Shown here: positions 5,900 through 6,837 of the stretch, one piece after another
Numbering within the stretch: the stretch's first letter is position 1
Layout of the letters: each line of letters begins with the position of its first letter
NCBI GenBank assembly: GCA_903873565.1
Contig: CAIQOY010000367.1
Location: forward strand, 1 to 6,837
Origin: an uncultured Actinomycetes bacterium
Lineage (GTDB): Bacteria > Actinomycetota > Thermoleophilia > Gaiellales > F1-60-MAGs149
Direction of reading: 5' to 3'
DNA length: 6,837 nt
Translations under genes and position numbers: made by a program
Notes under the pieces: model-generated
Database searches by the model: none
What the model was told of the DNA's origin: nothing
What the model saw: the letters and a program-made list of their open reading frames with translations, nothing else

Positions 5900-6723
5900 T
5901 CAGCGGCAGCACGCGCCTCCTCGGCGTGATCGGCGATCCGGTCTCGCACTCGCGCTCGCCGCGCATGCAGAACGCCGCGCTGCGGGCGCTCGGGATCGAC
6001 TGGGCCTACGTGCCGCTGCCCGTCCGCGCCGACGAGCTCGAGGCGGCCCTGCGCGGGCTGCGCGCCGTCGGCTTCGTCGGCGTCAACGTGACGGTCCCGC
6101 ACAAGGAGGCCGTGGCGCGCCTGGTCGACGAGCTGCGCCCCGTCGCGGAGGCGAGCGGCTCCGTCAACACGGTGGTGTTCGCCGAGGACGGCCGCCTGAT
6201 CGGCGACTCGACGGACGGCCCGGCGATCGCCGCGGCGATCACGTCCGAGGTGGGGGAGTCCTACACCGGCGACGTGCTCGTGCTCGGCGCGGGCGGATCG
6301 GCCCGCGCGGCCGCCGCGGCGCTCGCGCAGGAGGGCTGCTCCGTGCGCATCCACGCGCGCCGGCCGGAGGCCGCCGAGGCCCTGGCCCGCGACCTCGCCC
6401 GCACGGGCGACGTGCGCGCGGTCGCCGAGCTGCCCGACCCGGTCGGCGGCGTCGTCGTGCACTGCACCCCCGTCGGGGCCCTCGTCGACCCCGACGCGAT
6501 GCCGCTGCCCGCGACGCGGCTGATGGACGTGCGCGTCGTGGTCGACCTCGCCTACCGCGGCGACGCGACGCCGACGCCCCTGATCACGGCCGCCGCGGAG
6601 GCGGGCTGCGCCGTCGTCGACGGCCTCGAGGTGCTGGCCCGCCAGGGCGCGAAGGCGCTCGAGATCTGGACGGGCGAGACCGCGCCGCTGGAGGTCATGC
6701 TGGCCGCCGCCCGGGAGGCGTGA
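5896..6723 (+). CDS. aroE: Shikimate dehydrogenase
   Basis: The protein has 275 residues, normal for AroE, which reduces 3-dehydroshikimate to shikimate with NADPH in the aromatic amino acid pathway. The N-terminal substrate domain has GDPVSHSRSP (13-22) and NVTVPHKE (64-71) with the catalytic K70. SVNT (89-92) and D107 of DSTDG complete the active site; most family members read NTD where this one has STD. The nucleotide loop is GAGGSARA (131-138), and an ARR segment soon after is well placed to bind the 2'-phosphate of NADPH. The C-terminus has LAYRGDATPTPLI and QGAKALEIWTGE, the usual closing motifs. The GTG start overlaps the mltG stop by four bases (GTGA) and has AAGGAG upstream. Its place after alaS-ruvX-mltG matches the order in Mycobacterium. 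A quinate/shikimate dehydrogenase paralogue is possible but less likely given the context. Confidence 0.95.
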   Translation: MISGSTRLLGVIGDPVSHSRSPRMQNAALRALGIDWAYVPLPVRADELEAALRGLRAVGFVGVNVTVPHKEAVARLVDELRPVAEASGSVNTVVFAEDGRLIGDSTDGPAIAAAITSEVGESYTGDVLVLGAGGSARAAAAALAQEGCSVRIHARRPEAAEALARDLARTGDVRAVAELPDPVGGVVVHCTPVGALVDPDAMPLPATRLMDVRVVVDLAYRGDATPTPLITAAAEAGCAVVDGLEVLARQGAKALEIWTGETAPLEVMLAAAREA

Positions 6724-6837
6724 GCGGCCCGGCCCTGATCGGCCTCGCCGCCGGCCTCGGGGCCGGCGCCCTCGCCGTGCCGCTGGCCCGCTGGCTGCCC
6801 CGCGGCATCCCGGAGCGCCTCGCCCAGCCGGCCTGGA
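6720..6837 (+). CDS. Membrane protein N-terminus, possibly type IV prepilin peptidase (A24)
   Basis: A reading frame starts with GTG at 6720, overlapping the aroE stop by four bases (GTGA), and runs off the window after 39 complete codons. The visible part is MSGPALIGLAAGLGAGALA followed by a VPLARWLPRGIPERL segment: a hydrophobic small-residue helix and then basic and proline residues. This resembles the first helix and R-x-P loop of prepilin peptidases, which cleave type IV pilin and secretion pseudopilin leaders at the membrane. In Mycobacterium the gene after aroE encodes a protein of this family, which supports the guess. The diagnostic cysteines and the GxGD catalytic motif would lie beyond the window end, so the family is unproven. 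GGGAGG at 6713-6718 ends only 1 nt before the GTG, too close for normal initiation, so reinitiation after aroE is likely. Confidence 0.55.
   Translation, partial: MSGPALIGLAAGLGAGALAVPLARWLPRGIPERLAQPAW

Noticed and set aside
348..6720. The shared 12-mer at 348-359 and 6709-6720 as a dispersed repeat
   Set aside because: Both copies encode similar Ala-Arg-Glu-Ala protein tails and provide purine-rich sites; chance under strong GC and codon bias explains them.

Overview
This is a very GC-rich bacterial chromosomal segment (roughly three quarters G+C by eye, codon third positions almost always G or C). All genes lie on the + strand and are tightly packed. The gene order, the GTG starts, the start-stop overlaps and two promoter-like sites without Shine-Dalgarno sequences suggest a deep-branching actinobacterium. 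Thermoleophilia (Solirubrobacterales/Gaiellales type) is my best guess, inferred from sequence style and not proven. I see no mobile element, CRISPR array, tRNA or rRNA gene, and no gene-free stretch over about 65 bp.

Layout. (1) Positions 2-367: the C-terminal third of a PLP-dependent cysteine desulfurase (IscS/NifS type). (2) 364-1749: a fused protein with an IscU/NifU-like Fe-S scaffold domain at the N-terminus and a full tRNA 2-thiouridylase (MnmA) behind it. (3) 1788-4427: alanyl-tRNA synthetase. (4) 4491-4880: RuvX/YqgF. (5) 4853-5899: the MltG endolytic transglycosylase. (6) 5896-6723: shikimate dehydrogenase AroE. (7) 6720 to the window end: the first 39 residues of a membrane protein, plausibly a type IV prepilin peptidase.

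How the genes fit together. The first two form a sulfur relay for the wobble uridine of tRNA: the desulfurase takes sulfur from cysteine and MnmA puts it on U34. The built-in scaffold domain suggests an Fe-S cluster or persulfide step joined directly to the thiolase. alaS-ruvX-mltG-aroE is a conserved housekeeping cluster, known for example from Mycobacterium, and desulfurase-mnmA upstream of alaS recalls the Bacillus arrangement. There are probably three expression units: desulfurase-mnmA (translationally coupled), alaS (own leaderless-type promoter candidate), and ruvX-mltG-aroE-membrane protein (leaderless-type promoter candidate, then overlapping genes).

The main point of interest is the scaffold-MnmA fusion. 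Its scaffold domain keeps the three cluster-binding cysteines and the aspartate but lacks the chaperone-recognition LPPVK loop. Its MnmA half carries a Cys where E. coli-type MnmA has an Asp next to the catalytic Cys. The rest of the window is ordinary housekeeping.
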